DNA from: Acholeplasmataceae bacterium
GTDB taxonomy: Bacteria; Bacillota; Negativicutes; Acidaminococcales; Acidaminococcaceae
Assembly: GCA_012744295.1 (NCBI GenBank)
Contig: JAAYIB010000013.1
Span: 1 to 35,444, forward strand
DNA length: 35,444 bases
Direction of reading: 5' to 3'
The position numbers and the translations under genes are program-made. The notes under the pieces were generated by a model. It made no database searches. It saw only the letters and a program-made list of their open reading frames with translations, and was not told the origin of the DNA. Positions 16,114-23,739 of this stretch are shown here, one piece after another. Position 1 is the stretch's first letter, and each line of letters begins with the position of its first letter.

Positions 16114-16728
16114 ATGAACAAGAAACAACTTACCGCATTTATGCTTACGCTTCTGCTCGTCCTGCCGCTTGCCTGCGAGGCAAGAACGCTTCCGAGCGGG
16201 ACTTCCGGCGTGATCAACACGCCTTCGGCGCACGTGCGCTCCATGGGACACGTCGGCGTCACTTTCCAATACACGGAAGATTATACGGCTCTGGGCGGCA
16301 ATGTCGCCGTCATGCCCGGTCTGGAGGTGGCCTACAGCAGGTGGTCGCCCGATGGCGACGGCGATTTCAACATGTACAGTGCAAAGTTTATGATTTTGCC
16401 GGAAACGGTCGCAAGTCCGGCTCTGGCAGTCGGTATCGAAGATGCGACCGACGAACGCGACCGCAGCGGCTATGCGGTCATCAGCAAGGCCGCTCCCTGG
16501 GGACTGAAGCTGCATGCCGGCACCGGAACCGGCCGCTTTCGCGACGGGTTTGTCGCCTTGGAGAAGCAGTTCAAGCTTAACAGCAATATCCTTAATCTCG
16601 GCCTTGCCGTGGAATATGACGGCGAAGACGTCAATTACGGCATTTTCGTGCCTGTCGGCAAACTGATGCAGGCCGAGGTCGGCTCGCGCGGCGAAAAGCT
16701 TTATGCCGCCGTGCACGGTACGTTTTAA
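16114..16728 (+). CDS. Exported YjbH-like outer membrane protein
   Basis: This 204-aa exported protein (signal peptide about residues 1-24, likely cleaved after CEA) has GGAGGAG just before its ATG. It begins LPSGTSGVINTPSAHVRSMGH, which resembles the start of YjbH-domain outer-membrane proteins, where a GxxGxxxTPSA pattern opens the barrel. The rest is a run of about 10 amphipathic strands ending in HGTF, with the C-terminal aromatic residue expected for BamA substrates. YjbH proteins of Proteobacteria are around 700 aa, so this would be a minimal single-domain version. Sitting between lpxD and an acyltransferase, it may have a role tied to the outer membrane or LPS, but I cannot say which. 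Confidence 0.7.
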   Translation: MNKKQLTAFMLTLLLVLPLACEARTLPSGTSGVINTPSAHVRSMGHVGVTFQYTEDYTALGGNVAVMPGLEVAYSRWSPDGDGDFNMYSAKFMILPETVASPALAVGIEDATDERDRSGYAVISKAAPWGLKLHAGTGTGRFRDGFVALEKQFKLNSNILNLGLAVEYDGEDVNYGIFVPVGKLMQAEVGSRGEKLYAAVHGTF

Positions 16729-16747
16729 GCAGGGAAGGAAGTAACCG

Positions 16748-17665
16748 ATGATAGCAGGATACTGGGCAATGAAGGGCTTGAGCTCGGTGCTCTGCCATTC
16801 GCCTAAATTTATAAGGAAGATGACGGCGTCTTTTTTAGGAAGCATTGCCTGGGCTTTTACGCCCATGTGGCGCAAGACTATGGCGGTGGAAAATATCAAG
16901 GCCTGTCTTGGCGTCACGGACGGGCGGGCGCAGGAAATAGCCGAAGACAGCGTGCGCCGCTTTGGCAGGATGCTTGTCGAGGTTCTGCGTTTCCCGGTGC
17001 TGACGCAAAATAACATCAGGGAAACGGTTCGGCTGCAGGGTGAGGAATACCTTGACGCAGCCTATAGGCAGGGCAAGGGGGTAATTTTATGCACGGCGCA
17101 TTTTGGCAACTGGGAGCTTCTGGGTGCGGCCGTCGCCCTTCTGGGCTATCCCATTCTTTCCGTCGCGCGCAGACAGAACAACAGCGCGATGGACGACTTT
17201 ATCAACGAGTACAGGGAGCTTGCGGGCCAGAAGATTGTTTACAACCGCGGTGAAAACAGCATGCTCGCCATCAACAGGATTATCCGCGACAAGAAAATAC
17301 TGGGCGTGATTTATGACCAGGATGGCGGCGCTGATGGCGTTGAGACAATATTCTTCGGCAGAAGGTCCAGGGTTCCCTCGGGAGCAGCCCTTTTGTCCCG
17401 TCTGCACGGAGCGCCCATTGTTCCGTTCTTCATACATAACGATGCAGATGAAAAATCGACAATTAAAATATATCCTCCGCTTTATGCGCAGAGAACCGGC
17501 AGCCGGGCCGAGGATTTGCGCCTTGCGACGGAAGAGCTGATGCTGTTTGCCGAACAGGAGATAATCAGCGACCCGGCGATGTGGTTCTGGGTCCACGACC
17601 GTTGGAAGGACGGCCGCAAAAAATACAAGAAGAAAGAGGGGGAAACTGACGATGCAGGAAATTAA
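16748..17665 (+). CDS. Lipid A late acyltransferase, LpxL/LpxM (HtrB/MsbB) family, copy 1
   Basis: This inner-membrane lysophospholipid-acyltransferase-like enzyme (305 aa) adds a secondary acyl chain to Kdo-lipid A. The hallmark HX4E motif is HFGNWE, with His118 and Glu123. VIYDQDGGADGVETIFFGR and APIVPFFI are further family blocks, and MWFWVHDRWK near the end matches the W-hh-HRRWK signature. AGGGAAGGAAG precedes ATG 16748. The 3' end overlaps lpxC by 14 bases. A second family member lies at 29544. I cannot decide from sequence which chain each enzyme adds, so no L/M symbol is given. Confidence 0.92.
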   Translation: MIAGYWAMKGLSSVLCHSPKFIRKMTASFLGSIAWAFTPMWRKTMAVENIKACLGVTDGRAQEIAEDSVRRFGRMLVEVLRFPVLTQNNIRETVRLQGEEYLDAAYRQGKGVILCTAHFGNWELLGAAVALLGYPILSVARRQNNSAMDDFINEYRELAGQKIVYNRGENSMLAINRIIRDKKILGVIYDQDGGADGVETIFFGRRSRVPSGAALLSRLHGAPIVPFFIHNDADEKSTIKIYPPLYAQRTGSRAEDLRLATEELMLFAEQEIISDPAMWFWVHDRWKDGRKKYKKKEGETDDAGN

Positions 17666-18494
17666 GCAACAGACGCTGGCAAAACCGGTCGAGTACGCGG
17701 GAAGCGGCCTTCATTCCGGAAAGAAAGTCACTCTTCGGTTGCTGCCCGCTCCGGTGAACACGGGGATAGTCTTTGTCCGGACTGACCTTGCGGGCAGGCC
17801 CGAAATCAGGTCCAATCCTGCAAACGTCAGTTCAACCGTCAAAGCGACCACGCTGAGTACTGACGGGGCCGAGGTTTTCACCATCGAGCATTTGATGGCG
17901 GCGCTGTCCATGACGGGCATAGATAATTGCCTGATAGAGATGGATTCGCCGGAGCCGCCGGTCGCCGATGGCAGCGCAGGCGTTTTTGCCCGCCTGATTC
18001 TGCAGGCAGGCCGCAGGCAGCAGGAAGCTGCGCGCAAAGTTTATGCAGTGGACAGGGCGTTTGCAGTGCATCAGGATGAACGTTACATTTGCATTCTGCC
18101 CTATGACGGGTACAGAATCTCTTTTACCTCGATCAACCCCCATCCCTTGCTCGGTACGCAGTATTATGACATAGAACTGACGGAGGAGTCCTTCCTGCAG
18201 GAAATTGCCCCGGCGCGGACCGTGGCCTTCATGCACGAAGTCGAGCAGCTGAAGAAGATGGGGCTCGGACTCGGCGGCAACACGGAAAACGTCGTTGTCT
18301 TCGACAGCACTGTGATTTTATCCGTGCCCCGCTTCAAGGACGAGCTGATCAGGCACAAGATTTTAGACGTAATCGGCGACCTTTATCTTCTGGGACCGAT
18401 CAAGGGGCACGTCATAGCAGTAATGACTGGTCACGCCTTTAATGCCGAGCTTGCGAGGCAGATAGAAAACTACCGCAGTAGAGGAGAGAAATAA
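17652..18494 (+). CDS. lpxC: UDP-3-O-acyl-N-acetylglucosamine deacetylase LpxC
   Basis: This is the committed, zinc-dependent step of lipid A synthesis (280 aa). The expected catalytic set is present: Glu79-His80 in TIEHLMAAL, His235-Lys236 and Asp239 in RHKILDVIGD, and His261 in TGHAFN, which correspond to the zinc ligands and acid-base residues of characterised LpxC. It starts inside the preceding acyltransferase gene, with AGAGGGGG about 9 bases upstream. It lacks the long C-terminal tail that FtsH uses to degrade E. coli LpxC, so control of its level is probably different. fabZ follows after one base, pairing the two enzymes that compete for 3-hydroxyacyl-ACP. Confidence 0.97.
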   Translation: MQEIKQQTLAKPVEYAGSGLHSGKKVTLRLLPAPVNTGIVFVRTDLAGRPEIRSNPANVSSTVKATTLSTDGAEVFTIEHLMAALSMTGIDNCLIEMDSPEPPVADGSAGVFARLILQAGRRQQEAARKVYAVDRAFAVHQDERYICILPYDGYRISFTSINPHPLLGTQYYDIELTEESFLQEIAPARTVAFMHEVEQLKKMGLGLGGNTENVVVFDSTVILSVPRFKDELIRHKILDVIGDLYLLGPIKGHVIAVMTGHAFNAELARQIENYRSRGEK

Positions 18495-18495
18495 A

Positions 18496-18936
18496 ATGAT
18501 TACATTGGAAGCAAGAGAAATCCAGAAAGTAATTCCCCACCGCTTTCCCTTGTTGTTGGTTGACCGCATCCTGGAACTGGAACCGATGAAACGCGCCGTC
18601 GGTGTCAAGAATATCAGTATGAACGAAATGCAGTTTCTCGGCCATTTCCCTAACGAACCTATCATGCCCGGCATTATGCTGATTGAGGCCATGGCCCAGG
18701 TCGGCGGCGTTGCGATGCTTTATCCGGAAGAGAACCGCGGCAAGATTGCCGTATTCGGCAAAATCGACAACGTGCGTTTCCGCAGGCAGGTCGTTCCCGG
18801 CGACCAGGTAATCACGACCGCCGTCGTCACCAAGATTCGCGGCAATATGGGAGTAATCCACTGCGAAGGCACGGTTGACGGCAAGCTTGCGTGCGAAGGA
18901 GACTTTACCTTTGCGATTGTCGATGCCAAAGAGTGA
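18496..18936 (+). CDS. fabZ: 3-hydroxyacyl-ACP dehydratase FabZ
   Basis: This is a hot-dog-fold dehydratase of fatty acid elongation (146 aa). The active-site pair is His50 in FLGHFPNEPIMPG and Glu64 in LIEAMAQ, and the N-terminal IPHRFPLLLVDRI is diagnostic for FabZ over FabA. Only one base separates it from lpxC, and the ribosome-binding site GAGGAG lies at the end of lpxC, so the two are likely translationally coupled. Placement within the lpx genes (lpxC-fabZ-lpxA) is common in diderms and balances phospholipid against lipid A synthesis. Confidence 0.97.
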   Translation: MITLEAREIQKVIPHRFPLLLVDRILELEPMKRAVGVKNISMNEMQFLGHFPNEPIMPGIMLIEAMAQVGGVAMLYPEENRGKIAVFGKIDNVRFRRQVVPGDQVITTAVVTKIRGNMGVIHCEGTVDGKLACEGDFTFAIVDAKE

Positions 18937-19082
18937 AAAACAGAGGTTTTCGGCAGTAATTGGCAGAAATTTTGAGAAACAACCCGAAAAAAGCGAATTT
19001 TTGCCTGATTTTGGCAGGTGAAAATCTTTTTTTGCAGACGAATATAGATTTAAACAGGAATTTAAATTTAGGAGTGGAAATC
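18937..19082 (+). other. AT-rich intergenic gap before lpxA with a possible weak terminator
   Basis: This 146-base gap is visibly more AT-rich than its surroundings. GATTTT / AAAATC (19007-19012 and 19021-19026) form a short stem followed by seven T residues (19027-19033), a weak intrinsic terminator or attenuator candidate. The ribosome-binding site of lpxA (AGGAGTGG, 19070-19077) is at its end. The frame of lpxA stays open upstream to 18960, but that stretch has no family similarity. I found no convincing promoter here. Confidence 0.35.
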
Positions 19083-19895
19083 ATGGGCTTTGACAATGTG
19101 GTAAAGATGTCCCGCAAAATTCACGAAACAGCAGTTGTTTCGCCCGGAGCGATTTTGGGTCGGGACGTTGAGATAGGCCCTTACGCGGTGATTGGACCAA
19201 ACGTGGTCATCGGTGAGGGCACGAAGGTTTATGCCCACGTGGTAATCGACGGATGGACTACGATCGGCAGTGATTGCCGCTTTTTCCCCGGCTGCTCGAT
19301 CGGAGCCGAGCCTCAGGACTTGAAATTCAGAGGTGAAAAAGCCTACACCGTGATCGGCGACGGAGTAACCATCCGTGAATGCGCGACAGTCAACAGGGCT
19401 ACCGGCGAAGGCAACGAAACACGCCTCGGCAATAACGTCCTGATGATGGCCTATACCCACGTTGCCCATAACTGCATTGTCGGAAACAATGTAATTATGT
19501 CCAATGTGGCTACGCTTGCGGGCCACGTCGTGGTTGAGGATCGTGCCGTCATCGGCGGCCTGGCCGCCGTCCATCAGTTTGTAAAAGTCGGCAGAAACGC
19601 CATGATTGGAGGCATGTCGAAGATTGTCCAGGACATACCGCCCTTCGTGATTGCCGACGGCAATCCCGCCCATGTGGCCGGCCTTAACAGCGTCGGCATC
19701 TCCCGCGCAGGCATCGTGCCGGCGGTGCGGACCAATCTGAAGAAGGCTTACCGACTGCTGTACCGCTCAGGGCTGACCCTTGAGGAAGCCGTTGCCGCGA
19801 TGGAGCAGGAGCTTGACAGCAGCGAGGAAGTCGAACATCTGCTGCGCTTTTTGCGCAACGTCGAGCGCGGCATCTGCCGCGGACGCAAGGATTAG
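19083..19895 (+). CDS. lpxA: UDP-N-acetylglucosamine O-acyltransferase LpxA
   Basis: This is the first enzyme of lipid A synthesis, moving a 3-hydroxyacyl group from ACP to UDP-GlcNAc (270 aa). Hexapeptide repeats run from about residue 12 to 190, and a helical C-terminal domain follows. THVAHN at 125-130 contains His129, matching the catalytic His125 of E. coli, and the substrate-binding block GAEPQDLKF is at 74-82. I chose ATG 19083, which has AGGAGTGG 5 bases upstream and gives a family-typical length. The longer in-frame version from 18960 would add 41 residues without similarity. lpxI follows. Confidence 0.96.
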   Translation: MGFDNVVKMSRKIHETAVVSPGAILGRDVEIGPYAVIGPNVVIGEGTKVYAHVVIDGWTTIGSDCRFFPGCSIGAEPQDLKFRGEKAYTVIGDGVTIRECATVNRATGEGNETRLGNNVLMMAYTHVAHNCIVGNNVIMSNVATLAGHVVVEDRAVIGGLAAVHQFVKVGRNAMIGGMSKIVQDIPPFVIADGNPAHVAGLNSVGISRAGIVPAVRTNLKKAYRLLYRSGLTLEEAVAAMEQELDSSEEVEHLLRFLRNVERGICRGRKD

Positions 19896-19907
19896 GAAGG
19901 TGGCTTG

Positions 19908-20711
19908 ATGGAAACACTGGGCTTGTTGTCCGGAATCGGGCATCTTCCCGTCGACGTGGCTCGTTCCGCCAGGTCTTTGGGCTATCGCGTTGTTGCCGTT
20001 GCGCTGGTTCCGGGTGTGGACGCGGAACTTAAGGGCACCGTCGACTCTTACCATGAGATTCATATCGGCAAACTGGGCAGCATTATCAAAGCATTGAAGA
20101 AAAGCAAGGTTGACAAGGTTACGATGATCGGCAAGGTTACCAAGGAAATACTCTACAGTGACGGGGCGATCATCCCCGACCTCCGTGCCATCAAGCTGTT
20201 GGCATCCCTGCCCGACCGCAGGGACGATACAATTATGAACGCGCTGGTGCGCGAACTGGAAAAAGAAGGCATGCCTGTCATGGACCAGACTGTTCTGATC
20301 CGGCCGCTTCTGCCCGAACCGGGGCTTCTGAGCAAGAGAAGGCCTACAGAAGAGGAAATGGCTGATATCGAGTTCGGCTTCGAGGTCGCGAAGGAAATCG
20401 GCCGACTTGACATCGGGCAGACCGTCGTCGTGAAAAAGAGGGCCGTGCTGGCGGTGGAAGCGATCGAGGGTACGGATGCATGCATTTTGAGGGGCGGAGC
20501 GCTTGGCAAGGACGCGGTTGTTGCCAAGACGGCAAAACCGGCGCAGGACAACCGCTTTGACATGCCGAGCGTCGGCGTCAGGACGATTGAGTCAATGCTT
20601 GCGGCCGGGGCGTCAGGCATTGTGATGGAGGCCGGCAGAACGCTGCTGGTCGACCGTGAGAGGACGCTCGCGCTTGCCGACGAACACGGGCTCTTCGTGG
20701 TCGCGCGCTGA
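19908..20711 (+). CDS. lpxI: UDP-2,3-diacylglucosamine pyrophosphatase LpxI
   Basis: This is the LpxI type (DUF1009) of UDP-diacylglucosamine hydrolase (267 aa), which makes lipid X and UMP and replaces LpxH. Visible landmarks are the N-terminal LGLLSGIGHLPVDVAR, the middle DRRDDTIMNALVRELE and the C-terminal block RFDMPSVGVRTIESM, which carries the conserved Asp of the family's active site. ATG 19908, behind AGGAAGG, is preferred over the TTG one codon earlier. Use of LpxI rather than LpxH occurs in lineages such as Caulobacter, and I believe it is usual in Negativicutes. A terminator follows. Confidence 0.95.
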   Translation: METLGLLSGIGHLPVDVARSARSLGYRVVAVALVPGVDAELKGTVDSYHEIHIGKLGSIIKALKKSKVDKVTMIGKVTKEILYSDGAIIPDLRAIKLLASLPDRRDDTIMNALVRELEKEGMPVMDQTVLIRPLLPEPGLLSKRRPTEEEMADIEFGFEVAKEIGRLDIGQTVVVKKRAVLAVEAIEGTDACILRGGALGKDAVVAKTAKPAQDNRFDMPSVGVRTIESMLAAGASGIVMEAGRTLLVDRERTLALADEHGLFVVAR

Positions 20712-20735
20712 ATTTTACAATTAAGTGATATTTTT

Positions 20736-20764
20736 GGGGAGGGCACAACGCCCGCCCCATTTTT
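20736..20764 (+). terminator. Rho-independent terminator after lpxI
   Basis: GGGGAGGGC / GCCCGCCCC (20736-20744 and 20750-20758) form a 9-position stem with a single A/G mismatch and a 5-base loop, followed by ATTTTT. It ends the lpxD-lpxI unit 25 bases after the lpxI stop codon. Confidence 0.85.
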
Positions 20765-20765
20765 A

Positions 20766-20774
20766 TGTTATAAT
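20766..20774 (+). promoter_or_regulatory. Extended -10 promoter for the lpxB unit
   Basis: TGTTATAAT is a perfect extended -10 (TGn plus TATAAT), directly after the preceding terminator. The 17-base-upstream position falls inside the terminator stem and is not a recognisable -35, so the promoter would rely on the extended -10. It would give a leader of about 80 bases before the lpxB start codon and drive the long lpxB-to-yqgF gene string. Confidence 0.6.
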
Positions 20775-20863
20775 ATAGCGTGACAATTTATGTTTATTTT
20801 TAACAACCGAAGCTTGCCGGACTGAAGAAGGCGTTTTTGCCGAAGGCAGAGGAAGGAGCGGTT

Positions 20864-22000
20864 ATGGTTAAGATTATGATTTCTGCCGGCGAAGCGTCCG
20901 GTGACATACATGCGGCAGCCCTGACCAGGGAAATACTGAAGCTTGAGCCGACCGCCCGGGTTTACGGCATGGGCGGCGATGGCCTGCGCGCCGCAGGCGG
21001 CGAAGTCTTGTTCGATATCAAGGAACACGGGGTAATGGGGCTTGTCGAAATCATCCGCAAGCTGCCCGCCCTGTTCCGTCTGCGTTCCGATTTTGCGCGG
21101 CTGATGGAGGAGCGGCGTCCCGACTGTCTCGTGACGATTGACTATCCGGGGTTTAACATGCGGCTTGCCAAAGTTGCCCGTGACAAGGGCATACCGGTCG
21201 TTGCCTTCATTGCCCCCTCGGCCTGGGCCTGGCGCAAAGGCAGGGCCAAAAGAGTCGCGAAGCTCGTCACCAAGGTGGCGGCGATTTTCCCCTTTGAGTA
21301 TGATGTTTACAAGGAAGCCGGGGCTGATACCGAGTTTATGGGACACCCCCTGATTGACATAGTGAAAACTTCGCTGCCTCCGGACGAGGCAAAAGCCAAA
21401 GCCGGCAAAAAGGAAGGCCGGCCGCTCGTCCTCTTGCTGCCGGGCAGCCGCCTGCAGGAAGTGCACCGTCTGCTGCCGACGATGCTCGAAGCGGCAAAGC
21501 TCGTGAGAAAGGCGGATCCCGAGGTAGACTTCGTCATGCCGCGGGCGGCGACGATTCCCGGGAGCCTTCTGGCAGAGCTGGTCGGTCAGGCAGGAATCGA
21601 GGTCAGGATTGTCGAAGGTGACAACTATGACCTGATGAGCGTTGCCGACGCGGCGCTCGCCGCCAGCGGCACAGTTACGCTCGAGGCCGCGCTCTGCGGG
21701 CTGCCCAGCGTTATTGTCTATAAGACCGCGCCTCTTACGGCGTTTATTGTTAAAAGACTGTTGAATATTTCCAATATCGGACTGCCTAACATTGTAGTCG
21801 GCCGGCGCATTCTGCCGGAACTGCTTCAGGACGCGGCGACCTCCGACAATATGGCCCTGGCCCTTCTCGACCTTCTCCGCCCGGAGAAGCGCGAAAAGGT
21901 CCTGCAGGACCTCAAAGAGGTAAGGCTGAAGCTTGGCGAGCCCGGTGCCGTAAGGCGCGTCGCCGAGTTAACTTTGAGAGTGGCGGGAGTAAAAGCATGA
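20864..22000 (+). CDS. lpxB: Lipid-A-disaccharide synthase LpxB
   Basis: This is a GT19 glycosyltransferase that joins lipid X to UDP-diacylglucosamine (378 aa). The N-terminal ISAGEASGDIHAA (residues 6-18) is the family signature, Asp93 lies in VTIDYPGFN, and the UDP-binding half has LLPGSRLQEVHRLLP and AASGTVTLEAAL. ATG 20864 with AAGGAG 5 bases upstream is preferred over the in-frame TTG at 20837. The stop codon overlaps the msbA start (ATGA). Confidence 0.96.
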   Translation: MVKIMISAGEASGDIHAAALTREILKLEPTARVYGMGGDGLRAAGGEVLFDIKEHGVMGLVEIIRKLPALFRLRSDFARLMEERRPDCLVTIDYPGFNMRLAKVARDKGIPVVAFIAPSAWAWRKGRAKRVAKLVTKVAAIFPFEYDVYKEAGADTEFMGHPLIDIVKTSLPPDEAKAKAGKKEGRPLVLLLPGSRLQEVHRLLPTMLEAAKLVRKADPEVDFVMPRAATIPGSLLAELVGQAGIEVRIVEGDNYDLMSVADAALAASGTVTLEAALCGLPSVIVYKTAPLTAFIVKRLLNISNIGLPNIVVGRRILPELLQDAATSDNMALALLDLLRPEKREKVLQDLKEVRLKLGEPGAVRRVAELTLRVAGVKA

Positions 22001-23730
22001 AATTATACCTAAGGATCTTGAGTTACATCAAGCCCTATCTGCCGCGGCTGACCGCCGCGGCAATTTGTACGGTGCTGGCCGCCGTCGGCAATCTGTACGT
22101 GCCCTGGATAATCAAGGACGTCATCGACGAGGTGCTTGCCGAAAGGAACGCCGGCATGCTGAACATCATCGCGGGCGGCATCATCGTGATTTTCTTTGTC
22201 CGAGGCCTGTGCTTCTATGGACAGAACTACCTGATGAGCTATGTCGGCGAGCGTGTCATCATCGACATCCGCAGCGCCGTTTACAAGAAGCTGCAGCGTC
22301 TCAGCATGTCCTTCTATGACAAAAACAAGACCGGCACGATCATGAGCTACGTCACCAATGACGTATCGGCTCTGCAGTCCGCCATGGTCCAGAATACGAT
22401 TGAGATGATTACCGAGGGCTGCATTCTGCTCGGCTCTATTTCGGCCATGGTCTATCTTGACTGGAAGCTGACGCTGTTTACCTTCTGCACCTTCCCTTTT
22501 GTGCTGTGGCTGATGGACTTTTTCGGCAAGCGCATCAGGAAGTCCGGCCGCCGCATTCAGGAGTGTACGGCCGATATTACCTCCGTGCTGCAGGAAACGG
22601 TTTCTTCGGCTCGCGTCATCAAGTCCTTCGTACGCGAAGACTACGAAATAGACCGTTTCTGCCGGCAAAATCTGCTTAATTTCCGAGCAAACATGAAGAA
22701 CGCCCAACTGATGGCGCTGCTGACGCCTGTCATTGAATTTGTGGCCGCCATCGGCGTGACCGCGATCATCTGGTACGGCGGCCATGGAGTTATCAACGGA
22801 GACCTGACGGCAGGCTCGCTGATAGCCTTTCTGGTTTATGCCGTCAATATTTCCAATCCTGTCAAGCGCCTGACCAGGGTCATCGGCAGCATCCAAAAGG
22901 CCCTTGCCGCAGCACAGCGCGTTTTCGACGTGCTCGACCTGCACGAGGAAGTCAGGGAAATACCGAACGCCAAGGAAATGCCGCACATCAGCGGCAGAGT
23001 TGAATTTTGCGGCGTCAGCTTTGCTTATGCAAAGGGTGAGGAAGTCTTGAGCAAAGTCAGCTTTGAGGCAAGACCGGGCGAAATGGTAGCGATTGTAGGC
23101 CCTTCAGGCGCCGGCAAGTCGACCATTGCGAATCTGCTGCCCAGATTTTATGACGTTACGGAAGGCGCGATCCTGATCGACGGCCAGAACGTGGCCGAAG
23201 TCACGCTTGACTCGCTCCGCGGACAGGTAGGCATCGTACCTCAGGAAACAGTGCTTTTCAACGGTTCCCTGTATGACAATATCCTTTACGGCCGCCTTGA
23301 GGCAGATCGTGAAGATGTCGAGGCGGCGGCCAGGGCGGCCAATGCCCATAACTTTATCATGGATATGCCCCACGGTTACGGCACGATGCTCGGCGACCGC
23401 GGGCTGAACCTTTCGGGCGGGCAGCGTCAGAGAATCGCGATTGCGCGAGCCATTTTGAAAAACCCCCGCATCCTGATTCTTGACGAGGCGACTTCCGCAC
23501 TTGATACGGAAAGCGAACGCATTGTCCAGGAAGCCCTTGACCGCCTGATGGTGGGCAGGACCTCCTTTGTCATCGCCCATCGCCTGTCCACGGTTAAAAA
23601 CGCCGACAAGATCATTGTTCTTGAAAGGGGCAGAATCGTCGAAACGGGAACCCATGACGAGTTAATACGGAACAACAGTCTTTATTCCCACCTTTACAAT
23701 ATTCAGTATCGCGAAAAGGAAGCGAAATGA
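21997..23730 (+). CDS. msbA: MsbA-type lipid A export ABC transporter (ATP-binding/permease)
   Basis: This is a half-size ABC exporter (577 aa) with six membrane helices in residues 1-310 and a nucleotide-binding domain in 330-577. Walker A is GPSGAGKST at 368-376, the signature is LSGGQRQRIAIARA and Walker B is ILILDEATSALD. On sequence alone it could be any multidrug-type exporter. Being ATGA-overlapped with lpxB and 9 bases before the waaA-lpxK fusion points firmly to flipping core lipid A across the inner membrane. It would act after the acyltransferases and before the Lpt complex. Confidence 0.93.
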   Translation: MKLYLRILSYIKPYLPRLTAAAICTVLAAVGNLYVPWIIKDVIDEVLAERNAGMLNIIAGGIIVIFFVRGLCFYGQNYLMSYVGERVIIDIRSAVYKKLQRLSMSFYDKNKTGTIMSYVTNDVSALQSAMVQNTIEMITEGCILLGSISAMVYLDWKLTLFTFCTFPFVLWLMDFFGKRIRKSGRRIQECTADITSVLQETVSSARVIKSFVREDYEIDRFCRQNLLNFRANMKNAQLMALLTPVIEFVAAIGVTAIIWYGGHGVINGDLTAGSLIAFLVYAVNISNPVKRLTRVIGSIQKALAAAQRVFDVLDLHEEVREIPNAKEMPHISGRVEFCGVSFAYAKGEEVLSKVSFEARPGEMVAIVGPSGAGKSTIANLLPRFYDVTEGAILIDGQNVAEVTLDSLRGQVGIVPQETVLFNGSLYDNILYGRLEADREDVEAAARAANAHNFIMDMPHGYGTMLGDRGLNLSGGQRQRIAIARAILKNPRILILDEATSALDTESERIVQEALDRLMVGRTSFVIAHRLSTVKNADKIIVLERGRIVETGTHDELIRNNSLYSHLYNIQYREKEAK

Positions 23731-23739
23731 GGTTAATGC

